Assembly (NCBI GenBank): GCA_014695175.1
Contig: JACJNV010000121.1
Span: 27,648-91,647, forward strand
DNA: 64,000 nt
Reading direction: 5' to 3'
From: Microcoleus sp. FACHB-DQ6
GTDB taxonomy: Bacteria; Cyanobacteriota; Cyanobacteriia; Cyanobacteriales; Microcoleaceae
Part shown: positions 9,269 to 18,145 of the stretch, piece by piece
Layout of the letters: the number at the start of each line of letters is the position of its first letter
Position numbering within the stretch: the stretch's first letter is position 1
The notes under the pieces: generated by a model
Databases searched by the model: none
Seen by the model: the letters and a program-made list of their open reading frames with translations, nothing else
What the model was told of the DNA's origin: nothing
Program-made: the position numbers and the translations under genes

Positions 9269-9680
9269 GAGTTTCTATAAATTGAGTTTATTGTAGAGAT
9301 CCCGACTGGCAGCACACCCTAGAGTTTAACAGAATTGCCTGTTTTTCACAGGCAGAAGTTAGAAGGCTATTATGCAGAATTGGGGCGGTAAATCCTACCT
9401 GAAAAAAATCTGGCTTCCCTCGTTTTTTTCCTATTTGCTTCTGCCTTGTGCCTTCTACCTTCATCAAAGGAATCCTACTTGTTAATTTATAATAGCTGTT
9501 CCCGGGATCACTCTATCTTTGGTATGGTTTACTTGGCAGGGTTTGGGCGGATTACAAGTTCGGCCATTTATTTTTACGATTGAATCAAAATAAGATGCCC
9601 GCAGTCTCTATTGAAATATTTTGAATAAAAGACCTAGGACTTAAACGATTCAAACTCTTCTCATAAAAAAACTGGAAAAA
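9269..9680. other. Intergenic region, no gene seen
   Basis: A/T-rich spacer between two minus-strand genes. It contains a short palindrome cctgtttttcacagg near 9331-9345 and pyrimidine-rich sequence near 9415-9470. A 37-codon plus-strand frame starting at 9372 lies over low-complexity sequence and is not called. Confidence 0.45.
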
Positions 9681-10340
9681 TTAATTTTGAACAAACACAG
9701 CAAGTTCTGAAATATCGTCGATCGCGAAAGTCGGTTCTAGGGCGAGACACTGAGCGCGATCGCCATATCCGTAAGCCGCCCAACAAACATCTACCCCAGC
9801 ATTTTTAGCAAACAGCAAATCAATCGCTGTATCGCCAACCATTAAAATTTGACTGTTATCCAAGTCCGGGAACAGCGGTTTAATAATTGAGTGAAAAACC
9901 GCCGCCTCGGGTTTCATAATCATTTCTCCGTTGTCACCTAAAATTAAATCAAAAAAACTGTGAATCTTCAATTTTTGCAGTAACGAATTCACAAAACTAA
10001 CGTGTTTGTTGCTAAAAACTCCCAAGCTCAATCCCGACTTGCGCGCCAACTGCAAGACTTGCTTTGTCCCGGTAAATAACTCTACCTGCTTTTCACCTTC
10101 CGTCCGATAATAAGAGCGGTAAGTTTCCACCCATTCAGGAATTGCGCTTTCCTCGATCGCCGGATGCAGGATTTTAAAAGTATTTGGTAAATTGATGCCG
10201 ATCGTACCTATAATAGTATCAGCAGCAGGCGGGGCAATATTGTAAATTTCAAAAGTTTTGGTAAAGCAAAATACAATAGCTTTGTGAGTAATTGCCAAAG
10301 TGCCGTCGAAGTCAAAAATAATTAACTTGTACTGACTCAT
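9681..10340 (-). CDS. HAD family hydrolase (phosphoglycolate phosphatase-like)
   Basis: A 219-residue HAD subfamily IA phosphatase. Motif I is DFDGTLA (residues 10-16), motif II is FSNKH with the preceding LGV near 117-121, a conserved lysine lies in MIMKPEAAVF, and motif III is GDTAIDLLFAKNAGV near 173. The cap segment lies between residues 18 and 85. The fold points to a small phosphate-ester substrate such as phosphoglycolate or a nucleotide monophosphate; sequence alone does not say which. It is transcribed alone and divergently from the Uma2 gene. Confidence 0.82.
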   Translation of the reverse strand: MSQYKLIIFDFDGTLAITHKAIVFCFTKTFEIYNIAPPAADTIIGTIGINLPNTFKILHPAIEESAIPEWVETYRSYYRTEGEKQVELFTGTKQVLQLARKSGLSLGVFSNKHVSFVNSLLQKLKIHSFFDLILGDNGEMIMKPEAAVFHSIIKPLFPDLDNSQILMVGDTAIDLLFAKNAGVDVCWAAYGYGDRAQCLALEPTFAIDDISELAVFVQN

Positions 10341-10450
10341 ATTATTTAATTTTTTCTATATAGCAACCGGGGTTTTCCCTCACATAATAGCATTATTAAT
10401 CTTTCCTTTCCCAATTTTAAGTATAATTTTTCAACATTCAAGAGGTCAAC

Positions 10451-11215
10451 ATGAGTGTCACCGAAAAATCAGAAATTATAGCCACAGATTTCCCAGACCA
10501 CACTCAATTACCAGACTCAGACGGTACTTTTGTAAAAAATTTTCAAGAACACCCTCAAAGCATCCTGTTAACAACATCAATTAGACCGATTTTAGAGCAA
10601 GTTCATCGGGACAGACAATACTGCATCGGTCAAGATTCCGGTATTTATTGGCGGGTGGCCCTACCCCCGGAACCGCCAGAAAGAGGAGCCGAAGCACCTG
10701 ATTGGTTTTACGTGCCAGACGTGCCGCCAACTCTTGACGGAAATCTGCGCCGTTCCTATGTAATGTGGCGGGAATTAATGCCGCCTCTGATTGTACTTGA
10801 ATTTGTTTCTGGCGATGGCAGTGAAGAAAGAGACAGGACTCCTCGCCAGGGCAAATTCTGGATTTACGAGCGGATAATTCGACCTGCTTTTTACGGCATT
10901 TATGAAGTCACAAAAGCACAAGTTGAAGTTTATCATTTGGTAGAGGAGCGCTTCGAGTTAGTCCCACAAAATCAGCGCGGACATTACCCGATCGCACAAA
11001 TAGGAGTGGAATTAGGCATTTGGCAAGGGGTTTATCAGGGCGTAGAGCTGCCTTGGCTGCGCTGGTGGGATGCTTCCGGGAATCTGCTGCCGGCGGCTGA
11101 GGAACGGGCAGAACAAGCCGAATTGGCTGCAGAACGAGAACGACAAAGGCGCATAGAAGCTGAGTTGCGAATTCAAGCTTTAGAAGCGCGTTTGCGAGAG
11201 TTAGAAGGCGAGTAA
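10451..11215 (+). CDS. Uma2 family (DUF820) putative endonuclease
   Basis: A 254-residue protein of the Uma2/DUF820 family, greatly expanded in cyanobacteria and with a restriction-endonuclease-like fold. Supporting patterns are the PDVPPTLDG segment, PPLIVLEFVSGDGSEERD (acidic residues of the PD-(D/E)xK-like core), and a C-terminal Glu/Arg-rich coiled coil (about 210-254, ERAEQAELAAERERQRR). The cellular role of the family is unsettled and nuclease activity is inferred from fold. An AGAGGT sequence precedes the ATG. It is a single gene with no toxin-antitoxin partner adjacent. Confidence 0.82.
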   Translation: MSVTEKSEIIATDFPDHTQLPDSDGTFVKNFQEHPQSILLTTSIRPILEQVHRDRQYCIGQDSGIYWRVALPPEPPERGAEAPDWFYVPDVPPTLDGNLRRSYVMWRELMPPLIVLEFVSGDGSEERDRTPRQGKFWIYERIIRPAFYGIYEVTKAQVEVYHLVEERFELVPQNQRGHYPIAQIGVELGIWQGVYQGVELPWLRWWDASGNLLPAAEERAEQAELAAERERQRRIEAELRIQALEARLRELEGE

Positions 11216-11218
11216 TTC

Positions 11219-11508
11219 GATTTTAGATTTTAGATTTTAGATTTTAGATTGGGGATGACTGATGATTATCGGGATGGGGTTCTTCATAAGTTATTCGCAA
11301 TTATTCAATTCTTCAATCAAAAAGCTAAATTCCCCTCAGTCGCAGGTTCCGGTAGAGACACGCCAATTCAGTGTCCCTAGGAATATCATGTGCTGTAAAA
11401 ACCCGATCGCCTAGCAGCCTCCTCAGAAACGATATAAACATTCATCGGTTATTATCAAAAATTTGCGTATATTAACTTAAGTATTGCATCACTTTTTGTG
11501 TAAGTCCT
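11219..11508. repeat. Short tandem repeat (gattttagattttag) and spacer
   Basis: At 11219-11250 a 7-base unit (attttag) is repeated about four times. The same repeat recurs at 21987-22019 (attttgg variant) and 58437-58465. The rest of the gap to lysC shows no gene. Such heptamer arrays are typical of filamentous cyanobacteria. Confidence 0.7.
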
Positions 11509-13317
11509 ATGGCACTAATTGTTCAGAAATATGGCGGAACCTCGGTTGGCACAGTCGATCGCATTTTGGAAGTAGCCAGACGAGTAGTAAAAACAGCACA
11601 GCTCGGCAACTCTCTGGTTGTCGTACTTTCGGCGATGGGCAAAACCACCGACGGTTTAGTTAAACTCGCCAAGGAAATTTCCCCAAATCCCAACAAGCGG
11701 GAAATGGATATGTTGCTTTCCACTGGGGAACAAGTCTCGATCGCACTTTTGAGCATGGCATTGCAGGAAATGGGACAGCCCGCCATTTCCCTCACCGGCG
11801 CCCAAGTCGGCATTGTCACCGAAGCCGCCCACACCCGCGCCCGGATTTTGCGAATTGACCCGAATCGGCTTGAAAGCCAGTTAAAAAGCGGTAAAGTCGT
11901 TGTGGTTGCTGGGTTCCAAGGTATCGCCGATGCCGGAGAATTGGAAATTACCACCTTGGGCCGTGGCGGTTCCGACACAACCGCAGTAGCCCTGGCTGCA
12001 GCGCTGCGGGCCGACAAATGTGAAATTTATACCGACGTGCCCGGAATTCTGACTACAGATCCGCGCTTGGTTGCCGACGCCCAATTGATGGACGAAATCA
12101 CCTGCGACGAAATGCTGGAATTGGCGAGTTTGGGCGCAAAAGTCCTCCACCCGCGCGCTGTAGAAATTGCCAAGAATTACGGCGTGCCGCTGGTAGTGCT
12201 TTCTAGCTGGAGTGACGCCCCCGGTACGCGGGTAGTGTCCCCACCCCCGAAACTTCGGCCTTTGGAGGGTTTGGAGCTCGCAACAGCGGTCGATGCGGTG
12301 GAATTTGACTTAGATCAGGCGGGGGTGTCGCTGCTGCGTTTGCCCGATCGCCCCGGCGTAGCAGCGCGGTTGTTTGGTGCGATCGCGCAGCAAAACCTCG
12401 ATGTAGACTTAATTATTCAGTCAATTCATGAAGGAAATACTAACGATATTGCCTTCACCGTGACGCGAAAATCTCTGCAACAAGCCACCGCCGTTGCAGA
12501 TGCAATTATCCCCTCCCTCGGCAAGAATTCTCGCCCAGAATTGGGAGAACCGGAAGTGAAAGCAGAAGAGCGGCCAATAGCTAAAGTTAGCATTGCGGGT
12601 GCGGGAATGATCGGTCGTCCGAGGGTAGCGGCGCAGATGTTTAAGACTTTAGCGGATGCGGGAATTAACATTCAAATGATTTCTACATCCGAGGTGAAAG
12701 TTAGTTGTGCGATCGATGCCGAAGATTGCGATCGGGCAGTTGCCGAACTCTGCAAAACATTTGAGGTTGCCAACTCTCCTATTGGGCTGCGTTCATCTTC
12801 CCAAAAACCGCCTGCAGTCCGCGCCGTTGCGTTGGATCTCAATCAAGCGCGTCTAGCAATTCGCCAATTGCCCGATCGACCCGGAGTAGCAGCAAAACTG
12901 TTCGGACTTTTAGCCGAGGAAAATATCAGCGTAGATACAATTATTCAGTCGCAGCGCTGCCACAATATCGACGGCATATTAACTCGCGACATTGCATTTA
13001 CCGTAGCACAAATTGACGCCGAAGCTGCTAAAAATGCCCTCGAAAAAGCCGCCCCAGAATTCGGATGGGGCGAAGTAGCAGTCGATACACAAATTGCCAA
13101 AGTTAGCGTCGTCGGTTCCGGGATGGTAGCGCATCCGGGAGTAGCCGCAAAAATGTTTGAAGCGCTTTCTCGGCAGCAAATCAACATTCAAATGATTGCA
13201 ACTTCCGAGATTAAAATTAGCTGCGTTGTGGATGAGGAACAAGCCGTAACTGCTTTGAAGGCAATTCACGCAGCCTTTGAACTTGCCGGCACCGAAAAAA
13301 TCCAAGTTCCCGCCTAA
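11509..13317 (+). CDS. lysC: Aspartate kinase with four ACT domains
   Basis: Aspartokinase phosphorylates aspartate at the head of the Lys/Thr/Met/Ile pathway. The 602-residue protein starts with the family signature [11 protein letters not shown]. The amino-acid-kinase domain spans about 1-250, with [16 protein letters not shown] near 150. The regulatory part is a tandem duplication: two ACT pairs at about 265-420 and 435-595, each with a PDRPGVAA(R/K)LFG motif and a later NIQMI(S/A)TSE(V/I)K motif. This double-pair layout is the usual cyanobacterial form and implies feedback control by Lys and/or Thr. It is monocistronic and followed by two hairpin repeats. Confidence 0.95.
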   Translation: MALIVQKYGGTSVGTVDRILEVARRVVKTAQLGNSLVVVLSAMGKTTDGLVKLAKEISPNPNKREMDMLLSTGEQVSIALLSMALQEMGQPAISLTGAQVGIVTEAAHTRARILRIDPNRLESQLKSGKVVVVAGFQGIADAGELEITTLGRGGSDTTAVALAAALRADKCEIYTDVPGILTTDPRLVADAQLMDEITCDEMLELASLGAKVLHPRAVEIAKNYGVPLVVLSSWSDAPGTRVVSPPPKLRPLEGLELATAVDAVEFDLDQAGVSLLRLPDRPGVAARLFGAIAQQNLDVDLIIQSIHEGNTNDIAFTVTRKSLQQATAVADAIIPSLGKNSRPELGEPEVKAEERPIAKVSIAGAGMIGRPRVAAQMFKTLADAGINIQMISTSEVKVSCAIDAEDCDRAVAELCKTFEVANSPIGLRSSSQKPPAVRAVALDLNQARLAIRQLPDRPGVAAKLFGLLAEENISVDTIIQSQRCHNIDGILTRDIAFTVAQIDAEAAKNALEKAAPEFGWGEVAVDTQIAKVSVVGSGMVAHPGVAAKMFEALSRQQINIQMIATSEIKISCVVDEEQAVTALKAIHAAFELAGTEKIQVPA

Positions 13318-13324
13318 TCGAGGT

Positions 13325-13370
13325 TTGTAGTTGCGCTTCAGCGCCGGCTGGGACTCAAGCGCAACTACAA
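13325..13370. repeat. 14-bp inverted repeat downstream of lysC
   Basis: ttgtagttgcgctt (13325-13338) and aagcgcaactacaa (13357-13370) are perfect inverted copies around an 18-base loop, starting 8 bases after the lysC stop. It could act as a transcript-end stem, but there is no T run directly after it, so a repeat element is equally likely. Confidence 0.6.
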
Positions 13371-13391
13371 GCTTCAAAAGTTCATAGGACT

Positions 13392-13459
13392 TACGCACTT
13401 CGACCAAATAAACCGGGTTTTTCCAAAAAACCCGGTTTATTTGGGCTCGAAGGTGCGTA
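13392..13459. repeat. Long near-perfect palindrome (MITE-like)
   Basis: A 68-base element: 13404-13422 pairs with 13426-13444 as a perfect 19-bp stem (arms read ccaaataaaccgggttttt), and the outer arms tacgcacttcga (13392-13403) and tcgaaggtgcgta (13447-13459) extend it with one bulge and a short interruption. The core AAACCGGG word recurs elsewhere in the window (about 240, 345, 5541, 23819). It may terminate lysC or be a miniature mobile element. Confidence 0.7.
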
Positions 13460-13552
13460 TTTTCTTCCCTCAAACCCGGTTTCTCGTCCTCGATGTGTAA
13501 GTGCTAAATGTGTTAGCATAAAAAGAGTGAGCGACTTAATGAATTTAATCTT

Positions 13553-13963
13553 ATGACTCTAGCAAAGGAACAAACTACTGATAGCAGTAGCAACAGCGGT
13601 TTATCGAATTTCCGACTCACTGTCGAACGTCTGCTCGAACTTTTAGATTTAGAAGAAGAGGATGAGTACGGGATTTTGAGACCGACTGAGTATGCTTTCA
13701 GAACAGCGATGAAGTTAGTTGTAGAAGCCTATGATGTTTTGGGTGATAATTTTCCTAAAGCATCCACTGCTACAGACGAGCTAGGTAGTATCAGACTTGC
13801 TTGGCAAAATGTAAATGCCGATCGGAGAGTACGCTTGTTCTGCCCGCATAATGCTGATGATAAAGCTTACATTTATCATCAAAAGAGTGAGGAATATGGC
13901 TCGGAAGATATTACTTCAGCAGCAACCTTAGCCCATTGGCTAGAGTGGTTTAATAAGGTATGA
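13553..13963 (+). CDS. Conserved hypothetical protein, first of a small pair
   Basis: A 136-residue soluble acidic protein I cannot assign to a named family. It has a Leu/Glu-rich N-terminal helix (TVERLLELLDLEEEDEYGILRPTEYAF) and a C-terminal half with RLFCPHNADDKAYIYH and an ending LAHWLEWFNKV. A similar gene is, to my recollection, often placed before relatives of the following gene in cyanobacteria, which suggests a functional pair; the function is unknown. It has no signal peptide or membrane segment. It lies in a low-G+C patch with the next gene and the methyltransferase. Confidence 0.6.
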   Translation: MTLAKEQTTDSSSNSGLSNFRLTVERLLELLDLEEEDEYGILRPTEYAFRTAMKLVVEAYDVLGDNFPKASTATDELGSIRLAWQNVNADRRVRLFCPHNADDKAYIYHQKSEEYGSEDITSAATLAHWLEWFNKV

Positions 13964-14092
13964 CCGATAAATATTCTCGGAGGGAATCAGATGTAGTCCT
14001 AAATATCTAATGATTCATTACAGTGGCAAGTAAAATACCAGGTAGCTCCTATATTTCTTGTAAAAGACTCTTATAAGTGTGAAAACGTGTGC

Positions 14093-14098
14093 TATAAT
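14093..14098 (+). promoter_or_regulatory. Extended -10 promoter element
   Basis: TGC immediately precedes TATAAT (14093-14098), an extended -10 box. There is no strong -35 hexamer at the expected distance. A start about 7 bases downstream would give a short leader to the small gene beginning at 14141 or 14165, suggesting that gene can be expressed separately from the one upstream. Confidence 0.45.
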
Positions 14099-14164
14099 AG
14101 TTATTATTCGTGAACAGAGTTTATCCGCTCTGCTCTCCGAATGATATGTTATAACGAACAACTT

Positions 14165-14548
14165 ATGAGTACGAAATATCAATTCAATACTTTACCTGAC
14201 AGTGCTATTGTCTATAGAGCTTTACTCCGTCGTCAATGGATTGACGAAGCAAATTTAGTTGTATCTTCCGCTTATTTACTGCGAGCAAATGAACCCGGTT
14301 TATCGGTGACAATTGCCAGTGTTTGTTCCCCCGAACAATGTGCAGCAAAGTTCAACAATTGTTTTGGAGTTGCTAGTCTGCAAGTAGGACAAATTCGTGA
14401 ATTAGGTTTAGATGCAGTACCTGATTCAGCATCCCACGCTCAGATTGTCGGTTTACCTCAGGTGAAAGATGATCGAAACAGAGCTGAAAGATTGGCCGAT
14501 TTGTTAGCACAGCGATCGAGCATCGTATGGCAACCTTCGCAAACATAG
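14165..14548 (+). CDS. Conserved hypothetical protein, second of a small pair
   Basis: A 127-residue protein of unknown function. Recognisable segments are YQFNTLPDSAIVYRALLRRQWID near the start and SVCSPEQCAAKFNNCFGVASLQ in the middle, with three cysteines. An in-frame upstream ATG at 14141 would add eight residues (MICYNEQL); the internal ATG was preferred because the similar proteins I recall begin near it, but neither start has a clear ribosome binding site. The partner gene lies about 200 bases upstream. A toxin-antitoxin-like or regulatory pair is possible, but nothing in the sequence proves it. Confidence 0.6.
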   Translation: MSTKYQFNTLPDSAIVYRALLRRQWIDEANLVVSSAYLLRANEPGLSVTIASVCSPEQCAAKFNNCFGVASLQVGQIRELGLDAVPDSASHAQIVGLPQVKDDRNRAERLADLLAQRSSIVWQPSQT

Positions 14549-14594
14549 CTTAGCAAGTGAGCTGATCAAATCCGGGTTAAAACCCCTGATAATG

Positions 14595-14616
14595 CTGGGC
14601 GGTTTCAACCGCCCAG
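14595..14616. terminator. GC-rich hairpin at the end of the methyltransferase gene
   Basis: ctgggcggtt and aaccgcccag form a perfect 10-bp stem with a 2-base loop and are followed on the plus strand by tatttcttt. The hairpin overlaps the last codons of the minus-strand methyltransferase and lies 46 bases after the small plus-strand gene, so it may terminate the latter. Confidence 0.5.
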
Positions 14617-15567
14617 TATTTCTTTGGCGATCGCCTCCACAACCGGCACACACACCGAATTCCCAATTTGCTTGTAACTTTCCCCCGCACTCGGATAACT
14701 CTTAAAATCTTCAGGAAAACCCATAAGACGGTAACATTCCTTCAGCGTCAACTTTCTCACCATATCTTGCTCAGGAATGTAGATAAAAAACCTGCCCGAT
14801 GTTTCTTGCGAAGGAATTGTGGGATGCACTCCATCTACCGAATAAATGCGATTAGGCTGTCTGTGAACTCTTGATAAATGTTCTGTATTCGGCCTCACGC
14901 CAGTTTTCCAAGTACCTTTATTTCTGTAACCTACAAACAGAAGTCCCGAATCTTGCTTTCTCGGAGACTCAATTAAAGTATACTCGGATTTGTCCAATAT
15001 TTCAAAATCCCCTGTCTCGTCTAGAAATTCCCTGAGTTGCACAGGAAACTTGCTTTTAAGTCGAGAAAAATTGAATTCTTTACCTTTAGTTGCAATAATG
15101 AATATTCTTTCACGATGTTGAGGAATTCCAAAGTCTTTAGCATTCAACATTTTGTGATTCACGCTGTATCCCAGCTCTCTAAGACTAGCAATAATTACTT
15201 TTAATGTATTTCCCTTGTCGTGATGGATTAAGTGCTTGACATTTTCGAGAACAACTACTTGAGGTTGCTTTATTTTGATAATTTTACAAATATCCAAAAA
15301 TAGCGTACCTCTAGTATCTTCAAAACCTAGCTTTTTGCCACAGATGCTAAAAGGTTGGCACGGAAACCCGGCGACTAAAACATCAAAGTCTTCTAACTCG
15401 ACGGGATTAATTTTACTGATATCTCCAAAAGGAACCTCACCGAAATTATCCGTGTAAACTTGTCGGCATTTGCTGTTAATCTCGCAGGAAAAAACGCATT
15501 TAAAGCCAATTTTTTCAAACCCTTGTCTGAAACCTCCTATTCCTGAAAACAAATCTATAAATTTCAT
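14605..15567 (-). CDS. DNA (cytosine-5)-methyltransferase, apparently solitary
   Basis: A 320-residue C5-cytosine DNA methyltransferase with the motifs in canonical order: motif I DLFSGIGGFRQG (5-16), motif IV GFPCQPFS with catalytic Cys70, motif VI ENV near 127, motif VIII QHRERIF near 153, the variable target-recognition region at about 190-265, and motif X QIGNSVCVPVVEA near 300. It transfers methyl groups from S-adenosylmethionine to a specific DNA site, which cannot be read from the sequence. No restriction endonuclease gene lies within several kb on either side, so it appears solitary. Base composition is more A/T-rich than neighbouring housekeeping genes, hinting at transfer. Confidence 0.92.
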   Translation of the reverse strand: MKFIDLFSGIGGFRQGFEKIGFKCVFSCEINSKCRQVYTDNFGEVPFGDISKINPVELEDFDVLVAGFPCQPFSICGKKLGFEDTRGTLFLDICKIIKIKQPQVVVLENVKHLIHHDKGNTLKVIIASLRELGYSVNHKMLNAKDFGIPQHRERIFIIATKGKEFNFSRLKSKFPVQLREFLDETGDFEILDKSEYTLIESPRKQDSGLLFVGYRNKGTWKTGVRPNTEHLSRVHRQPNRIYSVDGVHPTIPSQETSGRFFIYIPEQDMVRKLTLKECYRLMGFPEDFKSYPSAGESYKQIGNSVCVPVVEAIAKEILGG

Positions 15568-15905
15568 TCTGGCTCAGCTTTAACACAAACAAATCATCTA
15601 TACAATAATAACCAATTTTGCATCATAGATAAGTGAGCAACGCCTAAAAAAACAGAATTACCCGATCCCAGACCTCTTGAAGAAGTCGGGGATATAACAG
15701 CGATCGCGTCTTAAGTTCACTCATCAATTTCTCTGTCGAGCCCGATCGACTGTAGCATAGGAGCGATCGGCAAATTGCAGGAATTGTCGATCGCCCAAAA
15801 TTTCCCCCGCATTCAACCAACCAATGTCCCAAACTTGTCCCGCAGCCGACTAAACTAGAAATAGCAGCAAAAATTACAGCTATTGTTTACTTTCTTTCAC
15901 CAACC
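15568..15905. other. Intergenic region rich in CGATCG words
   Basis: Divergent spacer between the methyltransferase and the DUF4346 gene. It contains several GCGATCG/CGATCG words (about 15701, 15744, 15764, 15790) and an imperfect palindrome around 15665-15690 (cccgatcccagacctcttgaagaagtcgggg). No gene is supported. Confidence 0.45.
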
Positions 15906-16289
15906 ATGAGTCAAACCTTGGAAAACCTCACCGCAATCGATGACAAGCTATCCAAACGCCACATCGACCTCGATCCGGGCGGCTACTTCATCATTTATCT
16001 CGATCGCGAAACCAGCTTAATTTGTGCCAAACATTTCACAAACATCATCGACGATCGAGGCCTCGCCGTCGATCCCGAAACTGGTAAACCCATCCCCGCC
16101 CGTGGCAAAGTAGAACGCACTGAGGTCACACTTTTTACCGGCAGAACCGCCAAAGAACTTTGTGTCAAAATTCTAGAAGAAACCCGCCCCAGCCCGGTGA
16201 CAATGTTGGATCACGCGGCTTATCTGGGACGGGAATTTGTGCGGGCAGAAATTGCATTGTTGAGCGATCGAGAATACGTTCAAGATTAG
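15906..16289 (+). CDS. DUF4346 domain-containing protein
   Basis: A 127-residue cyanobacterial protein matching DUF4346 through IDLDPGGYFIIYLDRE, the segment LAVDPETGKPIPARGKVE, and GRTAKELCVKILEE...LDHAAYLGREFVRAEIAL near the end. It is soluble and of unknown biochemical role; to my recollection related domains occur next to tetrahydromethanopterin methyltransferase-like sequences. It is probably monocistronic; the next gene is convergent. Confidence 0.82.
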   Translation: MSQTLENLTAIDDKLSKRHIDLDPGGYFIIYLDRETSLICAKHFTNIIDDRGLAVDPETGKPIPARGKVERTEVTLFTGRTAKELCVKILEETRPSPVTMLDHAAYLGREFVRAEIALLSDREYVQD

Positions 16290-16348
16290 TGCAGCCCTGC
16301 CATATTTTCTTGACACAACGGCAACCGATCGGATGCCAGGAGCACCGA

Positions 16349-17071
16349 TCACGAAAAACCTTGATACCAGAAATAAGTCACCATCGGAATCACTGTCGCC
16401 AATACCAACAGCACAACCACAACAACTGTGGCATTGCCTTGGTCGGTTTCTTCAGCTTTTTTAAACGTGCCTTCAACTTGAATGTTGTCAACAACTTCAG
16501 GAGCACCCGGATCGGGTTCGCCTGACAAAACAGTTGCAATGCGCGTACTTGCAGCCGCAAATGCCTCGTTGTATTTATTGCCTTCCCGCAGCGGGACTTG
16601 CACTGTTTCCCCAGCTACACTCTGGGCAATTTCATCGGTTAGCAGGGATTTCACCCCTTCCCCCGTCCGAATTGCCGCGCTGTTGGTAACAGTGTCGAGA
16701 ACGAGTAAAATTTGATTAGTCTGGTCTTCTTTTTCGGGAAACCACTGTTCAAACAGTTGGTCGGTGAAAGTGGCAGTCGTTTCGCCGTAGTCTAAGCGGT
16801 GGATGGTGACAAACCTGACTTGTTTCCCTGTTTTGTTTTCCAGGTTGTCGAGCACGCTGCTGATATTGCTTTCGCTGCTGCGGCTGAGCACGTCGCCTAT
16901 GTCGAACACCCAAGTTCGATCGCCCGCCGACAACAACGGCATTTCGTAAACGCCAGTCGCCAATGCCGGCAATACCGCCATCTGGGATGCGATTAGGGCA
17001 ATCGCGATCGCCGTGGCCAAAGGTTGGAGATATTTTCTCCAGTTAAATAATTGCTTCAGGAGTCTGGTCAT
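16349..17071 (-). CDS. psb32: Psb32-type TPM-domain protein (photosystem II repair)
   Basis: A 240-residue membrane-attached protein. The N-terminus (about 15-40) is a signal sequence ending near ALATGVY. The TPM domain spans about 45-185 (FDIGDVLS, then LENKTGKQVRFVTI and TNQILLVLDT), and a C-terminal membrane helix lies at about 215-235. The architecture and length match cyanobacterial Psb32, which protects and speeds repair of photosystem II on the lumenal side of the thylakoid. Assignment within the TPM family (Psb32 versus other YgcG-like proteins) rests on the single C-terminal helix and cyanobacterial context. Confidence 0.8.
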   Translation of the reverse strand: MTRLLKQLFNWRKYLQPLATAIAIALIASQMAVLPALATGVYEMPLLSAGDRTWVFDIGDVLSRSSESNISSVLDNLENKTGKQVRFVTIHRLDYGETTATFTDQLFEQWFPEKEDQTNQILLVLDTVTNSAAIRTGEGVKSLLTDEIAQSVAGETVQVPLREGNKYNEAFAAASTRIATVLSGEPDPGAPEVVDNIQVEGTFKKAEETDQGNATVVVVVLLVLATVIPMVTYFWYQGFS

Positions 17072-17203
17072 GAGGTTAACCGTAAAACTGACTTTTTTCC
17101 AAAAATACTATAGAAACCCCCGTAAAATTCATTTTATGTAGGGCAATATTTACAATTAGCTCGCCAGTAGAACTCCCCGCCCGATTATTTTAGGATTCTA
17201 ACT

Positions 17204-17434
17204 ATGGAACCAGCAGACACTTATAAAGGTTGGATTATTCAATCCCAGAAAGTCTTCTACGTCGAGGTTTGGGATAGCCGCGGCAACCGCCACGTCGCCG
17301 TCCAAAATGCCAAGACTGAGGAGGAAGCTTTGGAATTGGCCAAAAAGTGGATAGACAAATATGAGTCAAAACCCGGAAGAATGGCGATCGACGTACCCCA
17401 TCCTTTCGGAGACATGATCGATATGCCATTCTAA
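17204..17434 (+). CDS. Small conserved hypothetical protein
   Basis: A 76-residue protein with no recognised family. It begins MEPADTYKGWIIQSQKVFYVEVWDSRG, a beta-strand-rich pattern, followed by a Lys/Glu-rich helix (EEEALELAKKWIDKYE) and a Pro-containing tail. A compact beta-beta-beta-alpha fold is plausible. There is no signal peptide. It is divergent from psb32, with 130 bases between, and could share a control region with it. Confidence 0.6.
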   Translation: MEPADTYKGWIIQSQKVFYVEVWDSRGNRHVAVQNAKTEEEALELAKKWIDKYESKPGRMAIDVPHPFGDMIDMPF

Positions 17435-17439
17435 CTCAG

Positions 17440-17476
17440 TTGACTGTTGACTGTTGACTGTTGACTGTTGACTGTT
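17440..17476. repeat. Heptamer short tandem repeat (gttgact)
   Basis: About five copies of the 7-base unit gttgact directly follow the small gene. The unit is shared with arrays at 5736-5804 and 29579-29609. Confidence 0.85.
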
Positions 17477-17485
17477 TACATTACA

Positions 17486-17550
17486 GCTTGTAGGGTGCGT
17501 CAGATAGAGAAAACCTTTTCAAATCGAGCAATTAGTGCAACGGACGCATC
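17486..17550. repeat. Dispersed gtagggtgcgtcag element
   Basis: A short element beginning tgtagggtgcgtcag and ending in acggacgcatccg, a degenerate inverted repeat. Related copies are at 22193-22253, 34795-34861 and 51261-51289, where the last doubles as the prsA terminator. Confidence 0.55.
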
Positions 17551-17599
17551 CGAATAATATGCCAGTTGCGTCCAAGAGTGCATTTTTCCTGAAAGACAA

Positions 17600-18145
17600 T
17601 TACGAAATTCCTCGCAATTTCCGCGTATTTTCTACCAAACTCCGAGCAAATTCGTCGAACCTTTCAGACAGTTTTTCATCCAACAATTTACCATCAGGAC
17701 TAAAAGCTTTCCAAGCTTGTCCGATCGCAATTTGTTCGGGAATTACCCAAGCGTGCACCCATCTCAAAATCACCCGCAAATCGTTGAGTGCGTTGTTGTT
17801 AACTTGCCCTCCCAAAACGCTAATCCCACCCGCAACTTTCCCGTCCAAATGCTCAAAACTCATCAAATCCAAGGCATTCTTGAGAGCACCGCTGATGCTA
17901 CCGTGATACTCCGGCGTTGCCAAAATCAAGGCGTCGGCTTGCTTAACCGCATTCTGCAGCTTTTCCACATCGGGGTAATCGATATAATCATTCTCACCAT
18001 TGCAGAATGGCAGATTGAGCGATCGCAAATCGAATATTTCAATTTCCGCGCCCAGGGCTTGCGCCCGTTCTGCTGCCACCTTCAATGCTAACTGGCTGTA
18101 GGAACCAGCCCGCAAACTTCCACCAATGCCGACAATTTTTACCAT
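17600..18145 (-). CDS. NADPH-dependent FMN reductase family protein
   Basis: A 181-residue flavodoxin-like oxidoreductase. The N-terminus MVKIVGIGGSLRAGSYS is the FMN phosphate-binding signature, and ILATPEYHGSISGALKNALD near residue 75 is the second conserved segment of the family. It reduces FMN or quinone- or azo-type acceptors with NAD(P)H; the physiological substrate is unknown. The open frame extends upstream to 18268 with a TTG, but the ATG at 18145 places the conserved beta-strand at the start and is preferred. It is transcribed alone, divergently from ftsH. Confidence 0.88.
   Translation of the reverse strand: MVKIVGIGGSLRAGSYSQLALKVAAERAQALGAEIEIFDLRSLNLPFCNGENDYIDYPDVEKLQNAVKQADALILATPEYHGSISGALKNALDLMSFEHLDGKVAGGISVLGGQVNNNALNDLRVILRWVHAWVIPEQIAIGQAWKAFSPDGKLLDEKLSERFDEFARSLVENTRKLRGIS

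Noticed and set aside
9372..9485. 37-codon plus-strand frame in the 9.3-9.7 kb spacer
   Set aside because: Low-complexity, repeat-like coding sequence and no supporting ribosome binding site.
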